Source: an uncultured Flavobacteriales bacterium
GTDB taxonomy: Bacteria; Bacteroidota; Bacteroidia; Flavobacteriales_G; Salibacteraceae
Reading direction: 5' to 3'
NCBI GenBank assembly: GCA_937899835.1
Contig: CALCCE010000073.1
Location: 1-41,381, forward strand
Length of the DNA stretch: 41,381 nucleotides
A program made the translations under genes and the position numbers. Shown piece after piece: positions 18,974 to 27,112 of this stretch (its first letter is position 1; each line of letters begins with the position of its first letter). The notes under the pieces are model-generated. The model was not told the DNA's origin and searched no databases. It saw only the letters and a program-made list of their open reading frames with translations.

Positions 18974-19438
18974 TTTGAGCAGGTCCCACACCAGGGCAGG
19001 CTCAAAGCCTTTGGTAATGAGCTTTTTTGCCAGTTTGTCCCGTTTCAAAAAAGGATCGGTTTCCTTCACCGATGGCTCTAATTTTTCGGCCAGCATTTCC
19101 AAGGTTTCCCAATATTCAGCTTCATCCAACTGTGAAAGGCCATAGTAGATGTCTCCCGATCGGAGTTCCTTTTGCTGCAAGGCGTGTGCAATTTTCTGCT
19201 TTCCCCAACGCTTGATGCGAAATTTTCCACGGGCAAAACTCTCGGCGTACCGCCTCTCGTCAATAAATCCTTCGCGTTTTAACTCGGCAAGCAAACCGTT
19301 GATTTGGGAAGCTGGCAGGCCCCAGTCTTTCACTTTTTGCCGAACCTCTTGCAAGCAATGCTCTTGTTGAGCACAGTAGCGCAGCGCTTTGGCCCGAATC
19401 TCTTCTGGCGTATAGGTCTTTGATTTTCGAAAGGCCAT
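18947..19438 (-). CDS. recX: Regulatory protein RecX
   Basis: 163 residues, all helical. RecX three-helix repeats are visible: YTPEEIRAKALRYCAQQEHCLQEVRQKV (9-36), INGLLAELKREGFIDERRYAESFARGKF (46-73) with the typical GFIDERRYA, then RWGKQKIAHALQQK and the last repeat LAKKLITKGFEPALVWDLL. Family role: binds RecA filaments and modulates recombination and SOS activity. recA is not in the window. Its 5' end faces the MFS transporter gene, and the 3' end overlaps the glycosidase gene by 27 bp. Confidence 0.88.
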   Translation of the reverse strand: MAFRKSKTYTPEEIRAKALRYCAQQEHCLQEVRQKVKDWGLPASQINGLLAELKREGFIDERRYAESFARGKFRIKRWGKQKIAHALQQKELRSGDIYYGLSQLDEAEYWETLEMLAEKLEPSVKETDPFLKRDKLAKKLITKGFEPALVWDLLKSWSFGEPA

Positions 19439-19462
19439 GGTGCCTCCGGGATTTGAATTGAA

Positions 19463-19484
19463 TAGTTTTGTGGCTTCAAAATTA
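19463..19484. promoter_or_regulatory. Divergent promoter region recX / MFS gene
   Basis: The 47-bp gap holds a TAnnTTTG box on each strand: TAGTTTTG on plus (19463-19470), 15 bp before the MFS ATG, and TAATTTTG on minus (19484-19477), 38 bp before the recX ATG. The two boxes are 6 bp apart, so initiation in one direction probably competes with the other. No clear -33 elements. Confidence 0.4.
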
Positions 19485-19485
19485 C

Positions 19486-20772
19486 ATGAAAAACAGGAGG
19501 TCGCTCATCTTGCTGATTGCCGCTCACATCGTGAGCGCCATTGCCCAAGGAATCAGCATGCTTGCTATTCCATGGTACTTTACTTCGGTCTTACAGGAAG
19601 CTTCCCTCTTCGGCACCATCTACGCCGGGGTAACGCTGTTCACGATTTTGTGGAGCATTTACGCCGGCTCGCTCATCGACAAATACCCGCGCAAAAACCT
19701 GTTTTTGGCCATCACCGCAGTGGGCTGTTTGGTAGTGGGCGGAATTAGCTCAGTAGGGTTCATTACGGGCACTATTCCTACTTTTTTAGTGGCAGGTGTG
19801 TTTTGCCTCACCATTTGCAACTATCAGATGCACTACCCAGCGCTGTATGCTTTTTCCCAAGAGTTGACCGACAAGTCCAACTACGGCCGCATCAACTCGA
19901 TTTTGGAAGTGCAGGGGCAATCGACCAACATGATTTCAGGGGGTTTTGCCGCTTTGTTATTCACTGGCATTAATCAGGAAGTGCTGCAAGCCTGGGGTTT
20001 GGAATGGATTTCGATTGAGGTTGCCCCTTGGAGTTTGCATGAAATTTTCCTGATGGATGCGGTTACCTATGCAGTGGCCTTTGGACTGATTCTCGCCATT
20101 CGCTACACGCCTGCTAAAAGTGGATCAACCGCCATAGAACCTGCTTGGCAACGGCTAAAAGAAGGTTTTCGATTTTTGCGTGAACGCGTGCCGCTCTTCG
20201 TTTTTGGCAATTTTGCTTATTCGATTTTTGCCATTGTGTTGGTAGAGATTTTCATGCTACTGCCGCTCTACATCGATAATCAACTCGAAAAGGGCCCAGC
20301 CATTTACGCCCTTGCACGCTATGTTTTTTCTATGGGCTCGCTGTTGGCCGGGGTTTTTATTAGGTGGGTATTCCGCCGATTCAATTACATCGCCGGCATC
20401 TTGTCACTCATGGCATTTTCAACCATTTGGTTTTTCGTGCTGAGCGCTACCAACAGCCTTTTACTGTTTGCACTGTTCAACTTTTTTGTTGGATTTGCCA
20501 ATGCAGGCACCCGCGTATTGAGGGTCACGTACCTGTTTCACCAGATTCCCAACCACATCATAGGCCGTACTTCCGGCGTATTTCAGATGATTAATATCCT
20601 ACTCCGGTTTGGCTTTATCAGCTTGTTTGCACTGAGCTTTTTCTCAGAAGAAAACAATGTAGTGTATGCCTACAGCATTGCCGGAGCTTTCATTTTGCTG
20701 TCCACCATACCACTACTGGTGTACTACAAAAAGCTCACCTCAAGAAGAGGAGAAGGAAATAGCGCCAACTAA
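19486..20772 (+). CDS. MFS transporter
   Basis: 428 residues from ATG 19486 (MKNRRSLILLIAAHIV); an in-frame TTG 18 bp upstream is inside the promoter box and unlikely. About 12 hydrophobic segments, with the loop 2-3 motif YAGSLIDKYPRKN matching the MFS consensus G-x-x-x-D-R-x-x-R-(K/R). The N-terminal half resembles the MFS_3/macrolide-efflux type of exporters (AIPWYF, TILWSIYAGSLIDK). The substrate is unknown. Its last 4 bp overlap the convergent RNase G gene. Confidence 0.85.
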   Translation: MKNRRSLILLIAAHIVSAIAQGISMLAIPWYFTSVLQEASLFGTIYAGVTLFTILWSIYAGSLIDKYPRKNLFLAITAVGCLVVGGISSVGFITGTIPTFLVAGVFCLTICNYQMHYPALYAFSQELTDKSNYGRINSILEVQGQSTNMISGGFAALLFTGINQEVLQAWGLEWISIEVAPWSLHEIFLMDAVTYAVAFGLILAIRYTPAKSGSTAIEPAWQRLKEGFRFLRERVPLFVFGNFAYSIFAIVLVEIFMLLPLYIDNQLEKGPAIYALARYVFSMGSLLAGVFIRWVFRRFNYIAGILSLMAFSTIWFFVLSATNSLLLFALFNFFVGFANAGTRVLRVTYLFHQIPNHIIGRTSGVFQMINILLRFGFISLFALSFFSEENNVVYAYSIAGAFILLSTIPLLVYYKKLTSRRGEGNSAN

Positions 20773-22319
20773 ACCTCTACTTCTTCGCCTTTACCGTTAA
20801 GAAAACGGTATTCCAAAAACTGGTAGGCAGAAGAGGGACGCAAGGTTACCCAACGTTTGTATTTGAGGAACCACTTTACCTGCCGTGACATGAGCCCGGC
20901 ACTGAAATGCGAGTTGAGGAAAGGATGGGTGACCAGGGTAATCTGACCCGGATATTTTTTCTCCATTAGAAAACGGACGTTGTTCTCAATCTCATCCTCA
21001 ATCAGAATGCTGGCCTGCACTTTTCCAGTGCCTGAGCAGCACGGACAACCCTCGGCCGTTTCGATGTCCATTTCAGGGCGCACCCGCTGGCGGGTAATCT
21101 GCACCAAACCGAACTTACTTGGCGCCAGAACATGATGTTTGGCCCGATCGATTTTCATCACCTGCGTCATTCGATCGTGCAGTTTTCGGCGGTTCTCCGA
21201 TTTCTGCATATCGATGAAGTCGATCACGATGATGCCTCCCATATCGCGCAAGCGCAATTGACGGGCAATTTCATCGGCCGCTTCTAAATTCACGCGGAGC
21301 GCATTGGTTTCTTGGTTGTCTTCCGATTTCGCGGTGTTGCCAGAGTTCACATCAATGACGTGAAGGGCTTCGGTATGTTCGATCACCAGGTAAGCACCAC
21401 TGAGCATGGTTACATGCTTTCCGAAAAGGGCTTTTATCTGTTTCTCTATCCCCGTGAATTCGAAAACCGGAGTTTTCCCACGAAAATGACGAACAATTTT
21501 TTCCTTTTCAGGAGCAATGTTTCTCAAAAATGCCCTGATCTCTTCAAACATTTTTTGGTCGTTGACCAGAATGCTGTTGAAGCTGGGATTGAGCACATCA
21601 CGCAACAAAGCTGAGGTTCGATCAAGTTCGCCAAGCACTTTCACCGGTTTGTTGGAACGTTTGAGCTTTTTCTGCGCTTTGTTCCAGCGGTTGTAGAGCT
21701 CTTTCAAATCCGCATCCAATTCAGCCACTTTCTTGTTTTCGGCCACCGTTCGGATGATAACACCGAAGTTTTTGGGTCGAATACTTTGAATGAGGCGCTT
21801 CAAACGCTCACGTTCGTCGGCTTCTTTGATTTTGGTCGATATCGAAATCCGGTCAGAAAAAGGAACCAACACCAGGAATCTGCCCGCAAGGCTTAGCTCA
21901 CAGGAAATTCGAGGACCTTTGGTAGAAATAGGTTCCTTGGCGATCTGAACCAAAATTTGCTGGTTCGATTGGATCACCTGTTGGATTTTTCCTTCTTTGT
22001 TGATGTCGGGTTCTAGCTTAAAATTTTGCAAAGAACCACTGCGCTGGCGCCCACTGAGTGAGCTCCGCAGGTATTTCTGAAGTGAGGCCGCCTGGGGCCC
22101 CAGATCGAAATAATGCAGGAAGGCGTCTTTCTCGTACCCAACGTCTACAAAAGCTGCGTTGAGGCCGGGAACAAGTTTTTTTACCCTACCGAGGTAAAGG
22201 TCGCCAACTGAGTATTTGTTATTCGGTCTTTCCCGATGTAACTCAGTCAGTTTTTTATTTTCCAGTAGGGCGAGAACGACTTCCGAAGCGGTGACATTAA
22301 TAATTAAGTCTTGATTCAC
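20769..22319 (-). CDS. rng: Ribonuclease G/E family
   Basis: 516 residues. S1-like RNA-binding domain at about 35-130 (VGDLYLGRVKKLVPGLNAAFVDVG...), RNase H-like and 5'-sensor part, then the DNase I-like catalytic region with VIDVNSG (321-327, metal ligand D323) and GGIIVIDFIDM (361-371, D367). CPCCSGTGK at 425-433 supplies the zinc-link cysteines that join subunits. The absence of a long disordered C-terminal tail fits RNase G rather than full RNase E. Role: endonucleolytic processing of rRNA and mRNA. The small ribosomal-type gene lies upstream in the same direction, separated by 165 bp. Confidence 0.95.
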   Translation of the reverse strand: MNQDLIINVTASEVVLALLENKKLTELHRERPNNKYSVGDLYLGRVKKLVPGLNAAFVDVGYEKDAFLHYFDLGPQAASLQKYLRSSLSGRQRSGSLQNFKLEPDINKEGKIQQVIQSNQQILVQIAKEPISTKGPRISCELSLAGRFLVLVPFSDRISISTKIKEADERERLKRLIQSIRPKNFGVIIRTVAENKKVAELDADLKELYNRWNKAQKKLKRSNKPVKVLGELDRTSALLRDVLNPSFNSILVNDQKMFEEIRAFLRNIAPEKEKIVRHFRGKTPVFEFTGIEKQIKALFGKHVTMLSGAYLVIEHTEALHVIDVNSGNTAKSEDNQETNALRVNLEAADEIARQLRLRDMGGIIVIDFIDMQKSENRRKLHDRMTQVMKIDRAKHHVLAPSKFGLVQITRQRVRPEMDIETAEGCPCCSGTGKVQASILIEDEIENNVRFLMEKKYPGQITLVTHPFLNSHFSAGLMSRQVKWFLKYKRWVTLRPSSAYQFLEYRFLNGKGEEVEV

Positions 22320-22484
22320 GCTTCCTTTCTCTTCATGCCCGGAAAGCTATAGAAATACCACATTGTTTGTTGATTAAATAGCGAAGCAAAATAGCTATCA
22401 AACAACAAATACAACCCAATCCAGCACAGGTTTAGGTTGTAAATAGGAGATAATGTAAATAAGTGAAGGAGTGACCTACTTAGA

Positions 22485-22577
22485 TCACTTCTTCTTCTTG
22501 TGGCGGTTCTTTCTCAAACGCTTTTTACGCTTGTGAGTCGCCATTTTGTGCCTTTTCCGTTTCTTTCCGCTTGGCAT
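22485..22577 (-). CDS. Small basic AURKAIP1/COX24 (mS38-like) ribosomal protein
   Basis: A 30-residue frame from ATG 22577 to TGA 22485. Extremely basic: MPSGKKRKRHKMATHKRKKR followed by LRKNRHKKKK. This MPSGKKRKRHKMATHKRKKR pattern is widely conserved in Bacteroidota and belongs to the AURKAIP1/COX24 domain family, related to mitochondrial mS38 and the actinobacterial bS22, so a small-subunit ribosomal protein is the likely product. It begins 2 bp after the end of the TPR gene, so it is probably transcribed with HU and TPR genes. Too short for most gene finders, but the composition and conservation are characteristic. Confidence 0.85.
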   Translation of the reverse strand: MPSGKKRKRHKMATHKRKKRLRKNRHKKKK

Positions 22578-22579
22578 AT

Positions 22580-23080
22580 TCAACTGTTTTTTAATTCTTC
22601 AATCAATCTTATTACCTGGTCTCGATCTTCAGAGGTTTCAGGATGCTTTAAGTACTCCTCAAAGGCTTTTATCGCTGCTTCCTTGTTTCCGAGGGCTGCG
22701 TGCGCATTTCCCAGGAGCAGCAACGCTTCTAACCTCTCTGAATCGATTTCGATCACTTTCTCAAACCGTGCTACCGCTTTTTCGTATTGAGTAGATTGGA
22801 TGGAGAGCTTTCCCAACTGAAACTGTGCTTCTGCATAGTTGGGATGCTCATTGGCAATTTGCCGAAGTATCAAAATCCCCTGCATAGGCGGAAGATTTGG
22901 ATTTTGTACCATCTCAATGGCTTTGGCTACCTCCTCATTGAGGCTATCTTTGGTGGCCAACTCTTGCGACACTGCGGGTAGCGGTGGCTTTTGAGGTGAA
23001 AGTAATAAAAGAACGCTGACGGCAGCAACTGCTGCCAAAATGCCGATCTGCAATAGTAGTTTTCGGCGGTTGAAAGTCAT
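22580..23080 (-). CDS. Membrane-anchored TPR protein
   Basis: 166 residues. Short basic N terminus (MTFNRRK), one membrane segment at about 8-28, a Pro-rich linker, then tetratricopeptide repeats at about 60-150: a first degenerate copy in ILRQIANEHPNYAEAQFQLG, a clear one in YEKAVARFEKVIEIDSERLEALLLLGNAHAALGN and a final half in KEAAIKAFEEYLKHPE. No enzymatic motif. Likely a periplasm-facing scaffold. Its ATG shares one base with the stop of the HU gene (TAATG on the minus strand), a sign of coupling. Confidence 0.8.
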   Translation of the reverse strand: MTFNRRKLLLQIGILAAVAAVSVLLLLSPQKPPLPAVSQELATKDSLNEEVAKAIEMVQNPNLPPMQGILILRQIANEHPNYAEAQFQLGKLSIQSTQYEKAVARFEKVIEIDSERLEALLLLGNAHAALGNKEAAIKAFEEYLKHPETSEDRDQVIRLIEELKNS

Positions 23081-23370
23081 TAGTCGACTTTCACTTTATC
23101 TTTAACTGCTTTTACAAACGATTTTGATGGTTTGAAAGCAGGAATGTAATGAGCTGGAATGATAATGGTGGTGTTCTTCGAGATGTTACGACCTGTTTTC
23201 TTCGCCCGTTTCTTCACCACAAAACTTCCAAAACCGCGCAAGTAAACATTATCTCCGCGAGACAACGAGTTGCGTACTGATTTCATGAAAGCTTCTACCG
23301 TGACTTGTACCTGCACTTTTTCAATTCCTGTTTGTTCAGAAATTTCAGTTACAATGTCTGCCTTGGTCAT
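23080..23370 (-). CDS. HU/IHF-family DNA-binding protein
   Basis: 96 residues from ATG 23370; a longer frame to 23400 has no conserved residues. Typical HU/IHF fold: MTKADIVTEISEQTGI, VEAFMKSVRNSLSRGDNVYLRGFGSFVVKKRAKKTGRN, ISKNTTIIIPAHYIPAFKPSKSF. The arm IPAHYIPAFKPS is where HU proteins read PAxxVPxFKxG. Bends and compacts DNA. First gene of a probable operon with the TPR and mS38-like genes. Confidence 0.93.
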   Translation of the reverse strand: MTKADIVTEISEQTGIEKVQVQVTVEAFMKSVRNSLSRGDNVYLRGFGSFVVKKRAKKTGRNISKNTTIIIPAHYIPAFKPSKSFVKAVKDKVKVD

Positions 23371-23436
23371 GTTTTTCTGTCTAATTAATTGATCCAACAT
23401 AAGTTAGCCTACTATAACGTGGCGTAATTGGGGCTG

Positions 23437-23444
23437 CAAAGATA
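23437..23444 (-). promoter_or_regulatory. Putative -7 box of HU operon
   Basis: On the minus strand TATCTTTG fits TAnnTTTG. It lies 66 bp before the ATG at 23370. No convincing -33 TTG was found. Confidence 0.4.
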
Positions 23445-23476
23445 TGCTAAATATTTAATCGGAAAAACTTTGTTCC

Positions 23477-23484
23477 TAAATTTG
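23477..23484 (+). promoter_or_regulatory. Putative -7 box of mutY
   Basis: TAAATTTG lies 25 bp before the TTG start of mutY. Transcription would begin at about 23490, which leaves the 8-codon ATG frame at 23487-23513 largely outside the message and so supports TTG 23510 as the translational start. Confidence 0.4.
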
Positions 23485-23509
23485 CCATGATAGAAAACCC
23501 TCTTATTCC

Positions 23510-24598
23510 TTGACTTTCTCAGCGCTTTTACAGAATTGGTATCAGAGTTCCCAACGGGATTTACCTTGGCGGAAGACCCAAGATGCCTACTCCATCTGGC
23601 TCTCTGAGATTATTCTGCAACAAACCCGGGTGCAACAGGGAATGGCTTATTACCTGAAGTTTAAAAAGCACTACCCCACCGTTTCTGACCTGGCAAAAGC
23701 CGAAGAAGATGAAGTGCTAAAACATTGGCAGGGCTTAGGCTATTACTCGCGCGCTCGAAACCTACATGCCACCGCCAAGCGCGTTCATGAGGAGTTCAAC
23801 GGGGTTTTTCCAACTACTTATGCTGAGATTAGAAAATTAAAAGGCATCGGAGACTATACAGCAGCCGCCATAGCCTCGTTTGCCTATAACTTACCGCATG
23901 CCGTGGTGGATGGCAACGTATACCGGGTTCTATCTCGGCTCTACGGTGACGATACGCCGATTGATAGCACGCAGGGGAAAAAGCTGTTTCAACAACTGGC
24001 CGACGAATTGCTGGATCAAAAACACCCTGGCAACCACAACCAGGCAATGATGGAGTTTGGCGCTTTGCAATGCGTTCCCAAAAATCCGGATTGTGTGGCT
24101 TGTCCCGCGCAACCCCAATGCAAAGCCTTTGAAATGAGTAGGGTAGAAATTCTTCCGGTGAAGGCCAAAAAAACCAAACAACGCAACCGATACTTTCACT
24201 ACCTGGTGCCTCGATTTGAAGAATACCTCTTTATAGAAAAGCGAGAAGATAAAGGCATTTGGCACAACCTTTACCAATTTCCACTCATTGAAGTACCCGA
24301 AAACATTGCACAAAGCAAGGTGCCCGAATTGGAAGCATGGCAGGCCCTGGTGGGCCATCCGGATGTCATCATCGAATCCGTTTCGGAAACCTACAAACAC
24401 ATCCTGAGCCATCAACGTATTTTTGCCTCCTTCTGGCGCCTTAATGTTCCTTTCGAGGTGGTTCAACGGTTAGAAAAAAAGTACCTGAAAATCACAGCCA
24501 AAGACTTGGAACGCTACGCTATTCCACGGTTGATCGACCGTTACCTGGAGGATGAGCAAAGCAAGCGGCAAATTGGACTTCCGTTCAATTTTCGTTAG
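23510..24598 (+). CDS. mutY: A/G-specific adenine glycosylase
   Basis: 362 residues. Removes adenine mispaired with 8-oxoguanine. N-terminal RDLPWRKTQDAYSIWLSEIILQQTRV contains the catalytic glutamate (LSEIILQQT), the helix-hairpin-helix LKGIGDYTAAAIASFAY is followed by the catalytic aspartate in VVDGNVYRVLSRL, and C-x6-C-x2-C-x5-C (CVPKNPDCVACPAQPQC) binds the [4Fe-4S] cluster. A NUDIX-like C-terminal domain from about residue 225 recognises 8-oxoG. The start is TTG 23510, the only codon that gives the usual N terminus; a mini frame MIENPLIP ends in a TGA overlapping it. A missing base that separates an upstream ATG from the gene cannot be excluded. Confidence 0.95.
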   Translation: MTFSALLQNWYQSSQRDLPWRKTQDAYSIWLSEIILQQTRVQQGMAYYLKFKKHYPTVSDLAKAEEDEVLKHWQGLGYYSRARNLHATAKRVHEEFNGVFPTTYAEIRKLKGIGDYTAAAIASFAYNLPHAVVDGNVYRVLSRLYGDDTPIDSTQGKKLFQQLADELLDQKHPGNHNQAMMEFGALQCVPKNPDCVACPAQPQCKAFEMSRVEILPVKAKKTKQRNRYFHYLVPRFEEYLFIEKREDKGIWHNLYQFPLIEVPENIAQSKVPELEAWQALVGHPDVIIESVSETYKHILSHQRIFASFWRLNVPFEVVQRLEKKYLKITAKDLERYAIPRLIDRYLEDEQSKRQIGLPFNFR

Positions 24599-24603
24599 TT
24601 TTG
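24573..24603 (+). promoter_or_regulatory. Promoter of ssb
   Basis: TTG at 24573-24575 and TAGTTTTG at 24596-24603 are separated by 20 bp, close to the Bacteroidota consensus TTTG-N19/20-TAnnTTTG. The ssb ATG is 19 bp after the box. The promoter lies across the end of mutY. It is the best-formed promoter seen in the window. Confidence 0.6.
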
Positions 24604-24622
24604 TTTCTTCAATGAAACGACT

Positions 24623-25099
24623 ATGGCAGGCAGTGTAAACAAGGTAATTTTGGTGGGTAATTTGGGTCGCGACCCAGAAGTTCGGTATCTGGAAGGTGGC
24701 ATTGCAGTGGCTAAATTTCCATTGGCAACTTCTGAATCTTATCGCGACCGAACAACAAACGAACGCAAAACCCAAACCGAGTGGCACAACGTGGTGCTTT
24801 GGCGCGGCCTTGCTGAAATCACCGAGAAGTATCTGAAAAAGGGAAACCAGGTATACATTGAAGGGAAGCTCAGAACCCGCTCCTGGCAAGACAAGGAGAA
24901 CAACATGCGCTACACTACTGAGGTAGTTGCGGATGAAATGACCATGCTGGGCAGCCGACAAGACGACAGCAACCAAGGACAATCCACTGGCTACTCTCAG
25001 CCCGCTGCCCAACCCGCTGCAACTGCTGCTGCACCCGCACAGCCCACCGCTGCGGCTACCACCAACACTGAAGCCATCGATGACGATCTCCCCTTCTGA
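24623..25099 (+). CDS. ssb: Single-stranded DNA-binding protein
   Basis: 158 residues. OB fold at 1-110: [75 protein letters not shown]. Then a Gln/Ala/Pro-rich flexible linker and the acidic tip DDDLPF, through which SSB recruits replication and repair partners. Binds single-stranded DNA as a tetramer. It has its own promoter and is followed by gldE. Confidence 0.97.
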   Translation: MAGSVNKVILVGNLGRDPEVRYLEGGIAVAKFPLATSESYRDRTTNERKTQTEWHNVVLWRGLAEITEKYLKKGNQVYIEGKLRTRSWQDKENNMRYTTEVVADEMTMLGSRQDDSNQGQSTGYSQPAAQPAATAAAPAQPTAAATTNTEAIDDDLPF

Positions 25100-25150
25100 T
25101 TTACTTCGAAGTTTTCGATCGCCGTCTTCGTCTAACCTTACCCTGTAGTT

Positions 25151-27106
25151 TTGGAAGGCCCGGACGATCCTTTACCTTGGCTTTTAACTGCTATTCTTCA
25201 ATCGGCTTCCGTAGGACACATTTTCGGCATTTTATCAATGCTGGTTTTGCTGTTGGCTTCGGCCATGATCAGTGGTTCTGAAGTAGCCTTTTTCTCCTTA
25301 AGCCCATCCGACAAAAAAGACCTCGAAAACAGCGATGGCCGTTCAGAAAAGCGGGTAATTCAGCTGCTGGAAATGCCCAACCGGCTGTTGGCCACCATTC
25401 TCATCGCCAACAACTTTGTGAATGTGGCCATCATCATCCTGTCTACCTACGTTACTGAGGGGCTGCTCAATTTTGAGCATTATCCCCTGTTAGGCTTTTT
25501 GTTTCAGGTGGTAATTGTCACTTTTTTGCTCTTGCTCATGGGCGAGATCATTCCCAAGGTTCGGGCCAATAAGAATTCGTTGCGCTTTGCTCTGTTCATG
25601 GGATTTCCCTTGTACCTGCTGATCAAACTGTTTTATCCGCTGAGTACTTTGCTCATTCGCACCTCAGCCCGACTCAACAAAAATTCGAAGTCGAAAAGCT
25701 CCAACATTTCGGTTGACGAGTTGTCGCACATGCTCGAACTAACCGAGGATGACCACGATCAGGAGGACAAAAAAATACTTACAGGAATTGTGCGTTTCGG
25801 AAATACGGACGCCAAACAGATCATGACCTCTCGGATGGACGTGGTGGCCTTCGATACCGAAACCAACTACAAAGACCTGCTCGATGGCATTTTAGAGTCG
25901 GGCTTCTCACGAATTCCGATTTACGAGGAGAGCTTTGATCAAATTAAAGGCCTGATTTATATCAAAGACCTACTACCACATATTGATGCGGAAAAGGATT
26001 TCAAGTGGCAAGAACTGCTGCGAGATCCCATGTTTGTGACCGAGAACAAGAAGATCGACGACCTGCTTTCTGAGTTTCAATCCGAGAAAATGCACCTCGC
26101 CATCGTGGTAGACGAATACGGAGGTACTTCAGGCATTGTATCGCTCGAAGATATTTTGGAAGAGATTGTGGGCGAAATTTCCGACGAGTTTGACGACGAT
26201 GACCTGGCCTATTCCAAATTGGACGCACACAACTACGTGTTCGAAGGGAAGACCCCACTGAATGACATTTATCGGGTACTGGAAATCGACGGGAGCAACT
26301 TTGAAAGGGCCAAGGGTGAGGCCGATACTTTGGCGGGATTGGTGTTGGAATTGGTGGGTAAGATTCCTCAGAAAAACGAACGGGTAAAATTTGAAGACTT
26401 CACCTTTACCATTGAAGCCGCCGACCCGAGGAGAATCAAGCGCATCAAATTAACCCTGCCCAATGCTGAAACGGAGGCGGAAAAAGATGAAAACACCTCT
26501 TCTGGGAGATTGACCAGTATCGTCCTTATTCTATTGATGGGGTGGCTTACCAGCTGCGGTGGTGATTACTACCCCAAACCCCGGGGCTACTTTCGGATTG
26601 ACTTACCGGTACATGAGTACCGCACTTTTGCTTCGGATTGTCCTTATGAATTTGAGTACAGCAAGCATGCTGTGATGGTAGACGAATCGAAACGTCAGCA
26701 AAGCACTTGTCAATACAACCTTTTTTATCCAAGGTTCAATTGCGTGGTGCACCTCACCTATAAACCCGTAGAAGATAAACTGCTCGCCTATACCAAAGAA
26801 TCGAGGGAATTGGCTTACTACCACATCGCCAAGGCCGACGACTTGCAGGAAGGCGCTATTCGAGATACAGAGAAGCGAGTATTTGGCTTTTCGTTCGATT
26901 TAAAAGGGGCTACCGCCAGCAATTACCAGTTTATCCTTACCGATAGCAACCATCATTTTCTGCGAGGAGCTATGTATTTTAATGTTGCGCCCAATCCCGA
27001 TTCGCTCGATCCGGTAACGAATTACGTTAAGGAAGATATCGCTTTGCTATTGGAGAGCTTTCGGTGGAAAGAGGAGGTTTCGGCCACCGCAGGAGATTTC
27101 GAGTAG
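25151..27106 (+). CDS. gldE: GldE and GldD in one reading frame (fusion or single-base deletion)
   Basis: One open frame of 651 residues. Residues 1-190 form a CNNM/DUF21 membrane domain (SGSEVAFFSLSPSDK, LLATILIANNFVNV, LLMGEIIPKV), about 200-335 a CBS pair (DVVAFDTETNYKDLLDGI..., HLAIVVDEYGGTSGIVSLEDILEEIVGEI) and about 345-440 a CorC/HlyC domain: this is GldE. From about residue 455 a hydrophobic SIVLILLMGWLTSC segment is followed by GGDYYPKPRGYFRIDLP, the mature start of lipoprotein GldD, to the end. Normally these are separate genes. Both are needed for gliding and T9SS function. An ATG at 26487 in another frame would give GldD a normal lipoprotein signal if one G were added to GGG 26504-26506. 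The start is TTG 25151, which overlaps a TAGTTTTG box (25146-25153), so it is uncertain. Confidence 0.85.
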   Translation: MEGPDDPLPWLLTAILQSASVGHIFGILSMLVLLLASAMISGSEVAFFSLSPSDKKDLENSDGRSEKRVIQLLEMPNRLLATILIANNFVNVAIIILSTYVTEGLLNFEHYPLLGFLFQVVIVTFLLLLMGEIIPKVRANKNSLRFALFMGFPLYLLIKLFYPLSTLLIRTSARLNKNSKSKSSNISVDELSHMLELTEDDHDQEDKKILTGIVRFGNTDAKQIMTSRMDVVAFDTETNYKDLLDGILESGFSRIPIYEESFDQIKGLIYIKDLLPHIDAEKDFKWQELLRDPMFVTENKKIDDLLSEFQSEKMHLAIVVDEYGGTSGIVSLEDILEEIVGEISDEFDDDDLAYSKLDAHNYVFEGKTPLNDIYRVLEIDGSNFERAKGEADTLAGLVLELVGKIPQKNERVKFEDFTFTIEAADPRRIKRIKLTLPNAETEAEKDENTSSGRLTSIVLILLMGWLTSCGGDYYPKPRGYFRIDLPVHEYRTFASDCPYEFEYSKHAVMVDESKRQQSTCQYNLFYPRFNCVVHLTYKPVEDKLLAYTKESRELAYYHIAKADDLQEGAIRDTEKRVFGFSFDLKGATASNYQFILTDSNHHFLRGAMYFNVAPNPDSLDPVTNYVKEDIALLLESFRWKEEVSATAGDFE

Positions 27107-27112
27107 TAGCAC

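Noticed and set aside
23487-23513. ATG mini frame MIENPLIP before mutY
   Set aside because: Eight codons only, overlapping the likely transcription start; kept as a hint of a possible indel rather than a gene.
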